DNA of 64,000 nucleotides from contig MU839831.1 in NCBI GenBank assembly GCA_030411725.1, positions 248,001-312,000 on the forward strand. Direction: 5' to 3'. The notes beneath the pieces are model-generated. The model saw nothing but the letters and a program-made list of their open reading frames with translations, had not been told where the DNA came from and did no database searches. Source of the stretch: Echria macrotheca (Eukaryota; Ascomycota; Sordariomycetes; Sordariales; Schizotheciaceae). This document shows positions 33,654 through 44,120 of this stretch, piece after piece. Position 1 is the stretch's first letter. The number at the start of each line of letters is the position of its first letter. The position numbers and the translations under genes are program-made.

Positions 33654-34853
33654 TTTTTGTCGTATTCACCTACGGACTCTCACCTTGATGAGTGTGAAGA
33701 TACTTTGATACCTGACATGAGAGAGAGTAGGCAGTCTTTTATGGATTCTACTAATCATTGATACAATCCCCATTGTGTAGCTCAGATTCCTTTGTGTATC
33801 TCAAAGAGATAGTGTTGACTACACAAAGCGCACTTGTCAGGGGCTGGGTCAGGGTGAATGATATGCGTATAGACAAGCTATGCACTTATCAGATTTCTGT
33901 TCCCGAAACTAGCGCCTTCCTCCACTCGGCCATATGGGTTTATCGCATATTTATTGCATATTTATGCAATCCAGGGACAGCAAACCCCTTTTACCACCAA
34001 GAACAACAGTCTTGACAATGTATGAGGGGATCTGAAAATGAACAGGCCAAATGGTAAGTCTGTCGTGGATACAATCAAATCTCCATATTCAGTATTCTCG
34101 CGCACAAGACCTCTGTGTAGGCTGTGGACATGGAGCAAATGAGACGACTTCAAGACCCGGCACAGATGTCCTCGCAGTTTATGTTCACCTGCATGCGGCA
34201 GTCTTTCCGGGGAGCAGGGATCCCACCCTTCTGCCTGCATCGGAGAATCTGCGCGATCGGATGTCGGCTAACACGCGGGCGGACTCGCTTCCCAATTTTA
34301 GAGCCGCAGATGTTTTTAAGGTATTTTTATACGTCTCATCCATTCATATATTCCATCAAAGGATTTACCCGTCATCCTCCCGCTTTCTCGTCTTGTCGAT
34401 TTGATTTCCACTGACCCGTTTTGTTTATAGGTTATACCGCGGGTGAGGAGAAATGGAAACTCGAGCAGCTAGAGCCTCACCTTTTTCTTAACTCTGGAAA
34501 GTGTAGGGGGCGGTGTCTAGCAGCACCAGTATCTCAGTCGAAGCAAATGGTAGATAGACATCCGAAGCCCAGAAAAGCAAGACCAGGTAAGGTGTTACGT
34601 TGATAGTAATTGTGGATCATATCTAACTCGACCATCCATCCGTCAAAAGGAGGAAAGAAAGCAGAATCTAGAAAAAATAAAGGATATAATAATAAAAAAG
34701 AAATGTGCCTCCTGAGAAAGAGAGTCTACCAGGACATATCCCAAGATAACCATTAGTCCAAAACACCTCGCTAATCCATCTAAGCAAAATCTTTATCCCA
34801 TCAAGGAAAACAGAGAGTGATTGTGACAAAGAGTTGGTACAGAAAACAAGACA
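33654..34853. other. AT-richer gene-poor region
   Basis: About 1.2 kb with no supported gene. A short frame at 34130-34414 (MEQMRRLQDPAQMSSQFMF...) has protein-like composition but no recognised family. Confidence 0.45.
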
Positions 34854-36929
34854 TTACGAGTCGAAAATGGCCCCGTAAGCAGGAACACCCCGACTCTCCA
34901 GTCCATAGACAACCTTCTTGGTGACCTTCTGGTTCGAAATAATCACCACGGCCTCGCACTGCCCCACGCTCTTCGCCCTGCCGCTCGTGTTCCTCCGCCC
35001 CTCGAGCCCGGGGTAGCTCGCCGGCGTCTCGTTCCGGCTCTGCTCCCACACCCTGTAGACGATCTTGACCAGGTCCGGCCGCTTGTTCGCCGGCTTGGTG
35101 GTGTCGATGATCACGGCGCGCGGGTCGACGCGGTAGAGCAGATCCAGTACGGCTTGGCCGTACGTCTCGAGCGGCGACCGGGTCGACCACACGATGCGCA
35201 CCGGGTGGTCGGGCTTCTGGACGAACAGGGACAAGCACGGGGCGATGCCCGAGCCCGTGGCCACGATGATGCAGGGCTCGAACAGGCCGGCCACGCGCAT
35301 CACGCCGAACTGCGGCGTGCCGCGCGTGTAGATGCGCTTGGGCGGGTCGCGGATGATCTTCTTGGTCCAGTCGCCCGCGTTGGAGACGATGACCGAGAAG
35401 CCGCGCTCGCCGGCGTGTGACAGGCCGCTGGGGGTCTCATTCTTGTTGGCTGGCGGCGCGGGTTTGTTGGTCTTGTCCGGGATTGTCACCTTGGCGCTGC
35501 TGCGGTTGCTAGGCCTGTCCAACATGCCGGTCGACGACAACAGGGCCGGGCTCATGGTCAGGTCTGGCTGCTGCGACGAGACACTATGGTGGCACATGCA
35601 CCCGTCGCAGTGCGTCGCCGGCTTGGGTGCAACCGGGTGGGGAATCACTCCGAAGGCGTGCGTCTCGCTCAGCGGTGCGTCCGTCAGCCGGATGGCCTGG
35701 CCGTAGTGGACGTCGCGGTAGTTGAAGTTGAGCTTGACGCAGTGCTCCGAGAGCACCTCGGCCTCGACGTCACGCAGCCGCATGCGCGACCACGGGTAGA
35801 TGACCAGCAGCGTGATGATGATGAGCATCCAGAAGTTAGGCGACACCAGCAGCGCATGTCCGACGTTGGCGCTGGTACCCTGGGTGGAGGCCACGGCGAG
35901 CAGAACATTCTGAGCCCAGAATAGGAGAACCGACAGCCAGCCCATGTAGCGGTGGATGCCCTCGAACCAGTTGTGCACCAGCACCCGGATCCGGGGGTGT
36001 GCCGTGATGCACATGGACACCAACAAGAAGACGATGAAGTAGCTGACAAAGTAGATCCAGCTGTCGATGACCGACAGCGAGCTCTGCGACTGCATGTTGA
36101 CGGTCAGGAGGACCAAAAAGGCAATGTACCAAAAAGTGCCGGCAACGGCGCACCCGCTGTGGATGCCGCCGTATGAGTACACCTTGGCAACCAGTTTGCG
36201 GGCCCAGTAGGGAAGCCGGTTGGACCAGGTGCCAAACACCCAGAACATGGCGTTGACAATGTGCTCGTTGCGGACGACCATGGCGGCCAGGATGTTGGCC
36301 GTCACGGCGAGGCCCGCTTGTTGGTATGTGAGCATCGACCCGCCGTGCACGAGACCGTTGACGACGAGGAAGCATAGGGCAAACATGTTGCCAAAGAAGG
36401 AGAGACAGAAGATGCGGCGGTAGACAGACCCAAAGTTCCATCGCAGGTACCGGTACAGCCGGGATCCCTTCTTGGGAGGCAGAGGTGACCGGTCCAGGCC
36501 GTATGTCTCGAACGGGTCGGCCTCGGGAAGAAGTTCTTGGTCCTTAGCCTTGGACTTGGGCTTCTCGTCATACACCAGGTCGTCGTCGACAAGGGTGTCA
36601 GACGAGCCATTGCGGGCTGCGTGGGCTGCCGAGAAGCGACCGGACTCGAGGTCGTGCGGAGTGATGAGTCTGCTGGCCCGGATGCCGAGAAAGAAAGCCC
36701 GTGTTGGTCTTGTGATGGCTGAGTTGGTGGGCTCTTCTGATACATCGGACTCGCAGTCTGTAAGATCCTCGACATCCGGGAGGGGAAGTGGTGTTGGGCC
36801 GGGAAGGGCAGCTTGGTGAGCACGCCAGTCCCTGAACTCGTCCCACTGAGAGCCTGGACTGCTTGCAGCTGAGTGTGATGCTGGGCGAGCGGACCGCCGA
36901 GGGTATGAGAAGCTTCTTAGCAATGACAT
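34854..36929 (-). CDS. TmpA-like transmembrane flavoprotein (ferric reductase-like fold)
   Basis: 691 residues from the ATG at 36929. The frame stays open upstream, but a GTGAGA...CACAG segment (36991-36931, 61 bp) looks like a 5'-UTR intron, so MSLLRSF is taken as the start. A polar N-terminus (1-160) precedes about six to seven membrane segments (about 173-380; e.g. NMFALCFLVVNGLV, WIYFVSYFIVFLLVSM). A reductase-like cytosolic part has HAFGVIPHP (424-432) and the nucleotide-binding ATGSGIAPCLSLF (557-569). An insert with CDGCMCHH (441-448) sits in the flavin domain. The layout matches A. nidulans TmpA, linked to conidiation signalling. Orthology is inferred from memory. Confidence 0.8.
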   Translation of the reverse strand: MSLLRSFSYPRRSARPASHSAASSPGSQWDEFRDWRAHQAALPGPTPLPLPDVEDLTDCESDVSEEPTNSAITRPTRAFFLGIRASRLITPHDLESGRFSAAHAARNGSSDTLVDDDLVYDEKPKSKAKDQELLPEADPFETYGLDRSPLPPKKGSRLYRYLRWNFGSVYRRIFCLSFFGNMFALCFLVVNGLVHGGSMLTYQQAGLAVTANILAAMVVRNEHIVNAMFWVFGTWSNRLPYWARKLVAKVYSYGGIHSGCAVAGTFWYIAFLVLLTVNMQSQSSLSVIDSWIYFVSYFIVFLLVSMCITAHPRIRVLVHNWFEGIHRYMGWLSVLLFWAQNVLLAVASTQGTSANVGHALLVSPNFWMLIIITLLVIYPWSRMRLRDVEAEVLSEHCVKLNFNYRDVHYGQAIRLTDAPLSETHAFGVIPHPVAPKPATHCDGCMCHHSVSSQQPDLTMSPALLSSTGMLDRPSNRSSAKVTIPDKTNKPAPPANKNETPSGLSHAGERGFSVIVSNAGDWTKKIIRDPPKRIYTRGTPQFGVMRVAGLFEPCIIVATGSGIAPCLSLFVQKPDHPVRIVWSTRSPLETYGQAVLDLLYRVDPRAVIIDTTKPANKRPDLVKIVYRVWEQSRNETPASYPGLEGRRNTSGRAKSVGQCEAVVIISNQKVTKKVVYGLESRGVPAYGAIFDS

Positions 36930-39900
36930 GCTGTGAGCTGGAGGTCTTGATGTCAGTTGTCTAGATGGGACGAAGGACATAGATATCTCACCTGGAGGGA
37001 AAGAGATGAAGGTGAAGGGTGGAAGGCACGAACCCAGGAGAGGGTGAGGCCTAGCGGTATATGTGATCAAGTAATGGGTGTCTTGATGTGCTGTGGCTCA
37101 GAGCTGAGGAGGATGATGTGGTTTGAAACTTGTCAAGTCCGAGATGATGGCGGCAGTGTCGTTTTATATCGAGGTCGTTGACTATGGGGAACCTATTAAA
37201 GGAGAAGGATTGAGGAGTCGTATACTAATCCTGTTGGTGAGGATCCGGACAAGAAGGAGATGTCGAGGTTGACCAGTCAAGACTCTTGGAGATAACAATT
37301 CCAGAGACGTGCAGCCAACGGGCCGGACTGTGAGCTTTATCATCTTCGAAAGGATGAATATTGAACGTGATCCAAGGTCCATCATGGGTGGGATGGGGCT
37401 CTCTGGCGGCCGTCATCCCGAAATAGTGACAAGGCCAAGGGTATCTGACCAGGTCGACAGCCCCAGAGATCCGAGTCTGCAATGGTAGGCTGTTGTCGGT
37501 AATCTTGACGAAGGAGTGACCTGCATAGACGAGAAGGGCGATGTAGCTTCGATGAGGGCTTCGATGGCCGCCGAACAGGGGGGCCTGAAAGTAAACAGCA
37601 CCAGGGTGGTATCGGCCCATGTGGGATATTTGCAGACACGGAACGTCCCAAATGGCGGGTGATGCACGGCAGTGTATTAACCTCCGGATTAAAGGTGGAC
37701 AGGGGTCTTGAGGTACGATTCTCGCCTGCGTCTCTTCAGATTGTGTTCTGCCGCCGGATCGAATCCGCGGAGAGAGCGATGCAGGTACGCACCACCAGAA
37801 TAAAGCAAGAATACACAGCGTAAACTTCCATGCTACAGCTGCCCAGCCTTGGTAAATGTGGTGCAACTTGGCAAGTTGCAAAATCGGGACCGCAAAGTTC
37901 CTGTTGAGCGTAACATCAGGACCAGGCACCGCGAAATCCAGTAAGGCTGCGCCGCCGCTACGGAGCTGCAATGTTAATCAGTTCCAAGCAGTCTGTGCGG
38001 GATCTACGGTGCTGCCGTGCAGACATCTGTGTCATCGCATTCGGGAGGCCGTGGAACTCGGACCCAATGAGCGCACTGCCCGACCCCCGATGGTCGGTTG
38101 TGCAACGATTCAGTGGTAGTCGGTTGAATAAGCGCCCACCGCGGCTGCTGTAGCGTCATTCGCCATCACACGCTTCATGTTCTGGCCACTATAGCGACTG
38201 CGCCGCTGGAATTTTCCGTCTTCCCTGGCTTCCGCCGCGGACCGTCGCGAGCGGCGTGAACACTGCGGGAGGCAGGTCGAGTCCTTTTGTCCACCAGGAA
38301 ATATCTTGCGGCGTACGGCGAGGGCAATTGACTCGGATTCGCAAGGGCTGGACCGAGAGATGGCCAAAACTTCAGAGTGGTGGCTTGCCGGAGCCAAAAT
38401 AAGCGCGGTGCTGTCTATTCCCAATGTCCACGACACGCGCGACCCACTCGAATCATCACCTAGGCTGGGCATAAGATGCTCGTCAGCCAATCAATCGGAC
38501 TGGATAGCTTCACCGTTCGGTATTACTCAAAGCTTGGTGAGGAGGTCTGCCTCGTTAAAGTCAGGAGCGGAAGGGCGAGAACGATGCTTCGTGCCGCGTT
38601 GCGTCGCACTCAAAGATTATTCTTGGACCGCGCCATCGCGGGGTAGAATCCGGGCAAAATGCAGGCCAAGCGGGCCAAGCTGGGCAAATTCGCGAGGTTG
38701 GGCAAATTGGTAGGCGGGGCAGCCACGTGATTCGCAATTTGCCCACAGATAGTTCGAGATTGGTGTCCCAAAAATATCCACAGCGCAGCATCCGCAAGGA
38801 AGAAGCTTGGAGGCAGCCACAGCCCATCTGGAACGATGATGCATTCAGGAACGTCCAATCCTTCCGCGCACTCTCGTCAGACGGCCCGGACGATCCTCGC
38901 CTGGTCTCGAAGCGCACGACATGAGCGCAAGGGCGAGAAGAGATGCCATCAGGCATGTTTTGCATGTTTGACGTTTGACGTGCGGTCGGTGCCTCCCAAC
39001 CCCCAACCCAAGTGCGGGCAAAATGAATGCATTCGCTGCAGTCTCGGCAGTTCCCGCACATGCTCACCTTGCCCAGGCAACACTTCAACCTCTGCACCTC
39101 GAAAGCAGCACACACAAGCTACTAAGCTCCAGACCCTACTCTCCGCCATCGACCCAATCGACTGCCGTGCTACCCAAGATAGCAGCCCGTAACCAGGGAC
39201 GGGCCCTAGATGAAGTTACATTGGGTGTCGACCTGGTTCCTTGGTAACCTTGGCCCGACCTCACAGCTTCCCCTCGTGCCGCCCCCTTGTCATCCCAAGG
39301 ATGCTGTCGATGTTTCGGCGTCCATCCACGTTTCACCGGTCCACAACCACCATCATCACTCTGGATCATCCCCTTTTGGAACACATCACACAATATCCCG
39401 CGAGTGCAGGCGCTCAAACGGGCAGTCGATGTCAGCCAGCCCTTCTTCGTCGCTGCCGTCCCGCGTTCCTCGGCCAGCGTATCATCGAGTCGGACGACCG
39501 CCAGGACGCACGCCCGATCCTCGCACCTCTGGACTGACTGATATCGCTGTTGATGATAATGCGGCTCTGGGGCACATGGCGCAAGCCTTGAAACTTGCAA
39601 CCTTTTCCGACGACCAGCCTCACCATCTCTCCATGTCACCCTCGGTTTTGGAGAGGCATATCGCGACTTGTTTTGGCACCCGCGATTTCGAAGCACACCA
39701 CCTCGCCAATCCTTTCGCGTAGGTCGCTAAATTTGAGAAGTCGAATGCAGAACGGCATGCCTCTTCGAGTGTGCTATCATCCTCCGGGAGATGCCCCGAG
39801 GAGGCCGTCTGCCTAGTGCTCAGTTCTACCGGCCGGTCCCGTCTATTTCCAGCCGTTTCCATCCTTCCATCGTCTTCTTGACCGGTGGTTACACAAATAC

Positions 39901-40237
39901 TTGCACTTACCTCGGCATTCATACGGACGCCGGCTGACAGCGCCGTGCAGCTTGATCCGACGACACCTCATCGTGAGTCCGCCGGAGAGCGGAACTTCTA
40001 AACTTGCCCGTGATATCGGACGGCCCCCATTATCGCGAGTTGGACGGTCGCTCGCAATAATGGCGGCCAAGCTTCCGCCATCGGAAAAGCGTCAGATCTT
40101 GCTGACGGCCATACTGTCACAATACAAATCATCAGTGGTGATACCTGCGTCGGCACAGCCCATCATTATTATGTGTCTAGGAACCAAGTATACATTGCGG
40201 CACGACGACGTCTACCCAGAAACCGGCCGAACTTCGA
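36930..40237. other. long gene-poor region upstream of the TmpA-like gene
   Basis: About 3.3 kb. Minus-strand frame 37225-37971 (248 codons) is the longest, with segments such as AGHSFVKITDNSLPLQTRIS that look protein-like, but it has no domain and may be chance. Other frames (38.3-39.8 kb) overlap on both strands. Short GGGCAAATT-type repeats occur at 38676-38712. Confidence 0.45.
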
Positions 40238-42425
40238 CTACCCGATCCACCTTCTTGTCTTGGAGCCTGGCTTTACCGGGTTCGCCTGGTAAAATTCTTG
40301 GACCCAACCCTTCATGGTCTCGACCATCGAGTTCTGCGCCTGCTTGATACCGGCGTTGACCTCCCCGTTCTTGACGACGAGATCGCTGCAGTGGACTCCG
40401 CCTTCCAGCAAGTACAAGGGCGCCTGTGGCGTGCTCTGCTTCGGCCCGCCCGGCCGCAGCTCGCTCGATACCGAGGCCGACCTCCATGGGTCAAACTCCC
40501 TGTTTCGGCACATGTTAGCTGTCCAATGTCTCCGTCTCAAGCGATTCGGGGTCGTTCTTCTGTGCAGTTTTACTTACCCGTTAACCCAGAGGAGCCTGGT
40601 GGTGTTGTCCAGGTCCCAGCCTCCCGTCATGGCGTTGAGCATGTCGGTTGTCTTGCCAGTCGCGGACCCATACGTGGCGTTGCCCTCCGGCGGGAAGAAG
40701 AGGCCACACTGCCGCTGGTAGTACTCGGGTCCGACAGTGCGGGGGACCAATGACACTTGATCCTCGGGTGAGCTCCTGTGTTTCCATGGGTTAGTTACAC
40801 AATGGTTTTGTTTGTCACCCCACCAGGCTGCAAAGCCACGATGTCTCTGCCGCTTTTTCCTGCAGACACCCTTTCTCTCAGCCAGGCTTATCACTCGGAA
40901 CACTTACACTTGCCAGTAGGCAAATGGTTCGTTGCACAGCATCCAGTACCACTGCCTGTTTACCGAGTTGTTCAAGGCCATGTCGGTAAACACAATGCTC
41001 GACGCATTATACGAGTCGAAGCAGGCGGTGTTGAAAGTGCCGTTCCAGTCGCTGTAGTCATATCCCGAGCAGTCTTGGGGGCCAATCAGCGTCCGCGCAG
41101 TGCCGTCTCGATCCGTGCAGACTCACCGTTCGGTAGATACTCGTTCTTGAACCACGAGGCAAAGTTGGGCAGCGCCTTCTCCAACCCGATACCGGTCGCG
41201 GGGACCGTCGTGTTGGGCGGCTTCGTGACGTTGTGATATGGCCCAACCGTGGTGTTGGTCGCGTTCATGCCCCAGATCACGACAGGCCGCGCGCCCTCGA
41301 TTGAGTCGCACATCTGGAAGAAGTCCGAGTAGTTGGTGGCTGGCGAGATGCCCTGCCACAGGGCTGCCATAGTCCCGACGCCGCTATGTTTTCCGTCTCT
41401 GTCAGCTGATTTTGTTTCGTCTTGATGATAGATATCGCCCCCGACTCACATGGCAAAGTCATCGTCGTGCTCGACATCGGCCAGGCCGAACATGTCCTTG
41501 AGCCGGTGGACTTCGGTCGCATTACCCGTGTCGATGACGCGGTCGATGTGCTCCGCAATGGCAACCATGTCGGCGCTGCAGTTTTTGGGCATGCCACGAT
41601 AGATAGGCAAGAAATACGACCAGTAGTCGTAGATGGCGTTGACCGGCCCGCTGCTAGCGTGGTAGGCCCAGAAAGCGTCCGGGGCGAGCTTGTACGTCCA
41701 TGCAGCGAGAGCACCGCTATAGCTGCCGCCTACCATGACCCACGGCTTCCTTCAAGTCAGCGTTCTGTTTCTCGTTTGGCATGGGTGGTCAGAGATACCG
41801 CGTTCTGGGAGTTGCTGGCTCCCGACTCGTCGAACGGGAGTTTCGCCATCTTCGTAAAGTACGCCAGGTCTGCCACCGAGTTCTCTAGCGTCAGATATGT
41901 CAAGTTGGCCGTGTCCAGCACAGTGTACGGAGACGATTTCCCCCAATAACGGTCTACGAGAAGATTAGTCTGCCGAGGCCGCTGCAAAATGGTCGCCAAG
42001 GGGCCATACGTTCAAGCAGGATCATGGCTCCCCCGATCTTCTGCGCGTACTGCCCAACCATTGTCCGGTTGGTCAGATATCCCGTATATGGCGAGGCATC
42101 TGACTCCCCTGGTGTGAACAACACAACCTAGACTATCATCAGCAACCCCCTTTTCCAGCGGTAAAGACTCGGGGAGACATACGGGAGACCCTGGTCCAGC
42201 CCAGTGGGTCGTATTCCACCAGTACCTCTGCTTGAAGGTGCCCAGGCCGGGGTTGGAGTGATCGATGAGCTGATCAAAGGTCGCATTGCCGCCCACAGGC
42301 CCTGCCGAGAGGGTGGCCATGAGCGGCGGCGGCAACGCTGGCTTCAGAAGCACCGCGCTTGCTGCCCCCCACAGGAGGGAGAGGCAGCAGGCGAGTGACA
42401 CAGATTCTGGAGTCTTCCACTTCAT
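40238..42425 (-). CDS. secreted serine carboxypeptidase, peptidase family S28
   Basis: Eight exons: 42425-42183, 42127-42010, 41953-41799, 41745-41450, 41383-41127, 41073-40908, 40775-40578 and 40499-40238. All have GT-AG borders and the phases close to 564 residues. A signal peptide (about 1-24) is followed by NATFDQLIDHSN, typical of the S28 mature start. EHRYWG is rebuilt across intron 2. The nucleophile is Ser180 in VGGSYSGAL, which needs the acceptor GAAGGAAG|CCG at 41746. The catalytic Asp is Asp481 in NGEFDPW and the His is His514 in GGVHCSD. It is related to lysosomal Pro-X carboxypeptidase and dipeptidyl-peptidase II, and fungal members are secreted acid peptidases cutting after proline. 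Many N-glycosylation sequons are present. Confidence 0.95.
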
Positions 42426-43562
42426 TTTCTGGGAGCAGCTACACAAGAGGATAGCGCACGACGGGCTCGTGGTCGCTGGAGCACACTGCAACGTGCTTGG
42501 ATTCTAGGAAGAAAAAACGCCAAGAGACATGTTCGACGATGAGGTTAAAGATATATACGAAAAAGGGACGTCTAACGAGTAAATAATAGGTCTACGGTTG
42601 TGTGCTGGCGATCACAGCGATCTATGGTAGGTAGGTAGGGCGGCGGCGGCGTTCAACCTAGGCAGGTAGTAGTCCCGGGGAATTCGCTACCGACCAAAAC
42701 CACCTGCCGCACCGAGTACAGGCACGAGGGGTTTTTGTGGTCGTGTGTAGGGGAGACACGAGGCATTCTGGAAGCTGCACAGGCTGGGTAATTTAAGGCG
42801 CTGCCGTGTACAGCAGAAAAAGGGCCCGATCAAATAAATTGAGGGGATCGTCTGGGAAGGTAGGCTTCTTCCTCGCTATCTCCGGATAAGGCAAATGGGT
42901 AGAGAGATGCCTAGCGTGTTCGCTCGGGACCTACCTACCGATCGCAGGGGGGTCAATTGCTTGTTCATTTATCCCGGCGGTGGAAGAGTCCAGGCCGGAG
43001 GAGAGCACGCGCGGGTAAAGAAAGGGTGGGTGAATTTGCTGGGTGCGACAATATCTGCGAAGCTGCGGCGACAGACACGGTCCGGCGCTTGGCGGCGGGC
43101 CACCACATCACCATGGTGAACACGGCAGCTGGTCAGCGAGGGGCTCAGGTGGTTCGCGACGTTTAGGAAGGTCCATCGAAGCTGAAATGAAGATATATAA
43201 CTTTGTGCAAACCATTTTTGTTTGAGCAAGGATACGGTGCACAATTCGAGATCGTAGAAAACGCGAATCATGATGCTGCATATCCTTGTCGCCATCGAGC
43301 GGTGCATACATGGTGCTTGGGAGCATAGGGGAACAGATTGGCTGGAGCTGGTTTCTCATGCGATTGCGATGCGACGATGCGACCAGCGGACCACAGATTG
43401 ATGTGGGGTGAAAGAGGATACACGTGACGAGTCACCTGCTTCGCGGCACGGCACACCCACCTGAAGCTCCCGCCGAGCTCCACTTCGAATCGGGAACTTC
43501 GAACACAAGCAAGTCAATTGCGATTGTCGCCGTCCCTTCGAGCTTCAATTGCACACTCCACG
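42426..43562. other. intergenic region between divergent S28 and NDUFB7 genes
   Basis: About 1.1 kb with the two promoters. GGTAGGTAGGTAGGG at 42626-42640 is a short simple repeat. No gene seen. Confidence 0.5.
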
Positions 43563-43951
43563 ATGGCGCTGGGATCCGATGCTACGACTCCGCGGCGTAC
43601 GAGAGATCCACTCCTTCCAGCGACCGTTTTTTTTCTGACCCATGATTCACAGAAGCCACGCGCGAGGAAATGGCGGCGGCCAAGCTGCCCATGGCCTACC
43701 GCGATAGCTGCGCCCACCTCCTGATCCCGCTCAACCGGTGTCGCTACGAGACGTACTACCTCCCGTGGAAGTGCGAGGTATTATACTCTGTCCAATTGAC
43801 CGGCTGAGGGGCGACGACGACAAGCTGACAACGGTGGAAAATGCAGGACGAGAGACATACGTACGAAAAGTGCCAATACGTCGAGTTCAAGAAGCGGGTG
43901 GCCAAGATGAACGAGCTCAGGGAAGCCAAGGACGGGGCGCGGAGTAACTAG
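43563..43951 (+). CDS. NADH:ubiquinone oxidoreductase subunit NDUFB7 (B18)
   Basis: Three short exons, 43563-43596, 43653-43777 and 43847-43951, give 87 residues: MALGSDATTPRQATREEM..., ending REAKDGARSN. The twin CX9C motif is complete: CAHLLIPLNRC and CEDERHTYEKC. RDSCAHLLIPLNRCR and YYLPWKCE are near-invariant in this family. The protein is an accessory subunit of mitochondrial complex I on the intermembrane-space side, imported and oxidised through the Mia40 route. No unspliced reading frame covers the gene; it is visible only after splicing. Confidence 0.95.
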
Positions 43952-44120
43952 AGGGGGACGAGAGGGTTTAGCGGATTGTACATACCCCCGGGACCGGCGG
44001 GCTGTGGGATAGACTGCAATACCGAGAAAGCATCTTTTGGAGTTGGGAATCATTCGGTGACGGGGTCAATGCCTGACAGCTGATGGCTGATGAGATACGA
44101 GAACAGCTAACTTGAAACGA

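Noticed and set aside
36930..37070. Upstream in-frame start of the TmpA-like gene (MITYTARPHP...)
   Set aside because: A GTGAGA...CACAG segment of 61 bp lies between and would shift the frame if spliced; the next ATG at 36929 fits better.
37225..37971. Minus-strand frame of 248 codons as a gene
   Set aside because: No domain, signal or splice support; composition is mixed. I left it in the region note only.
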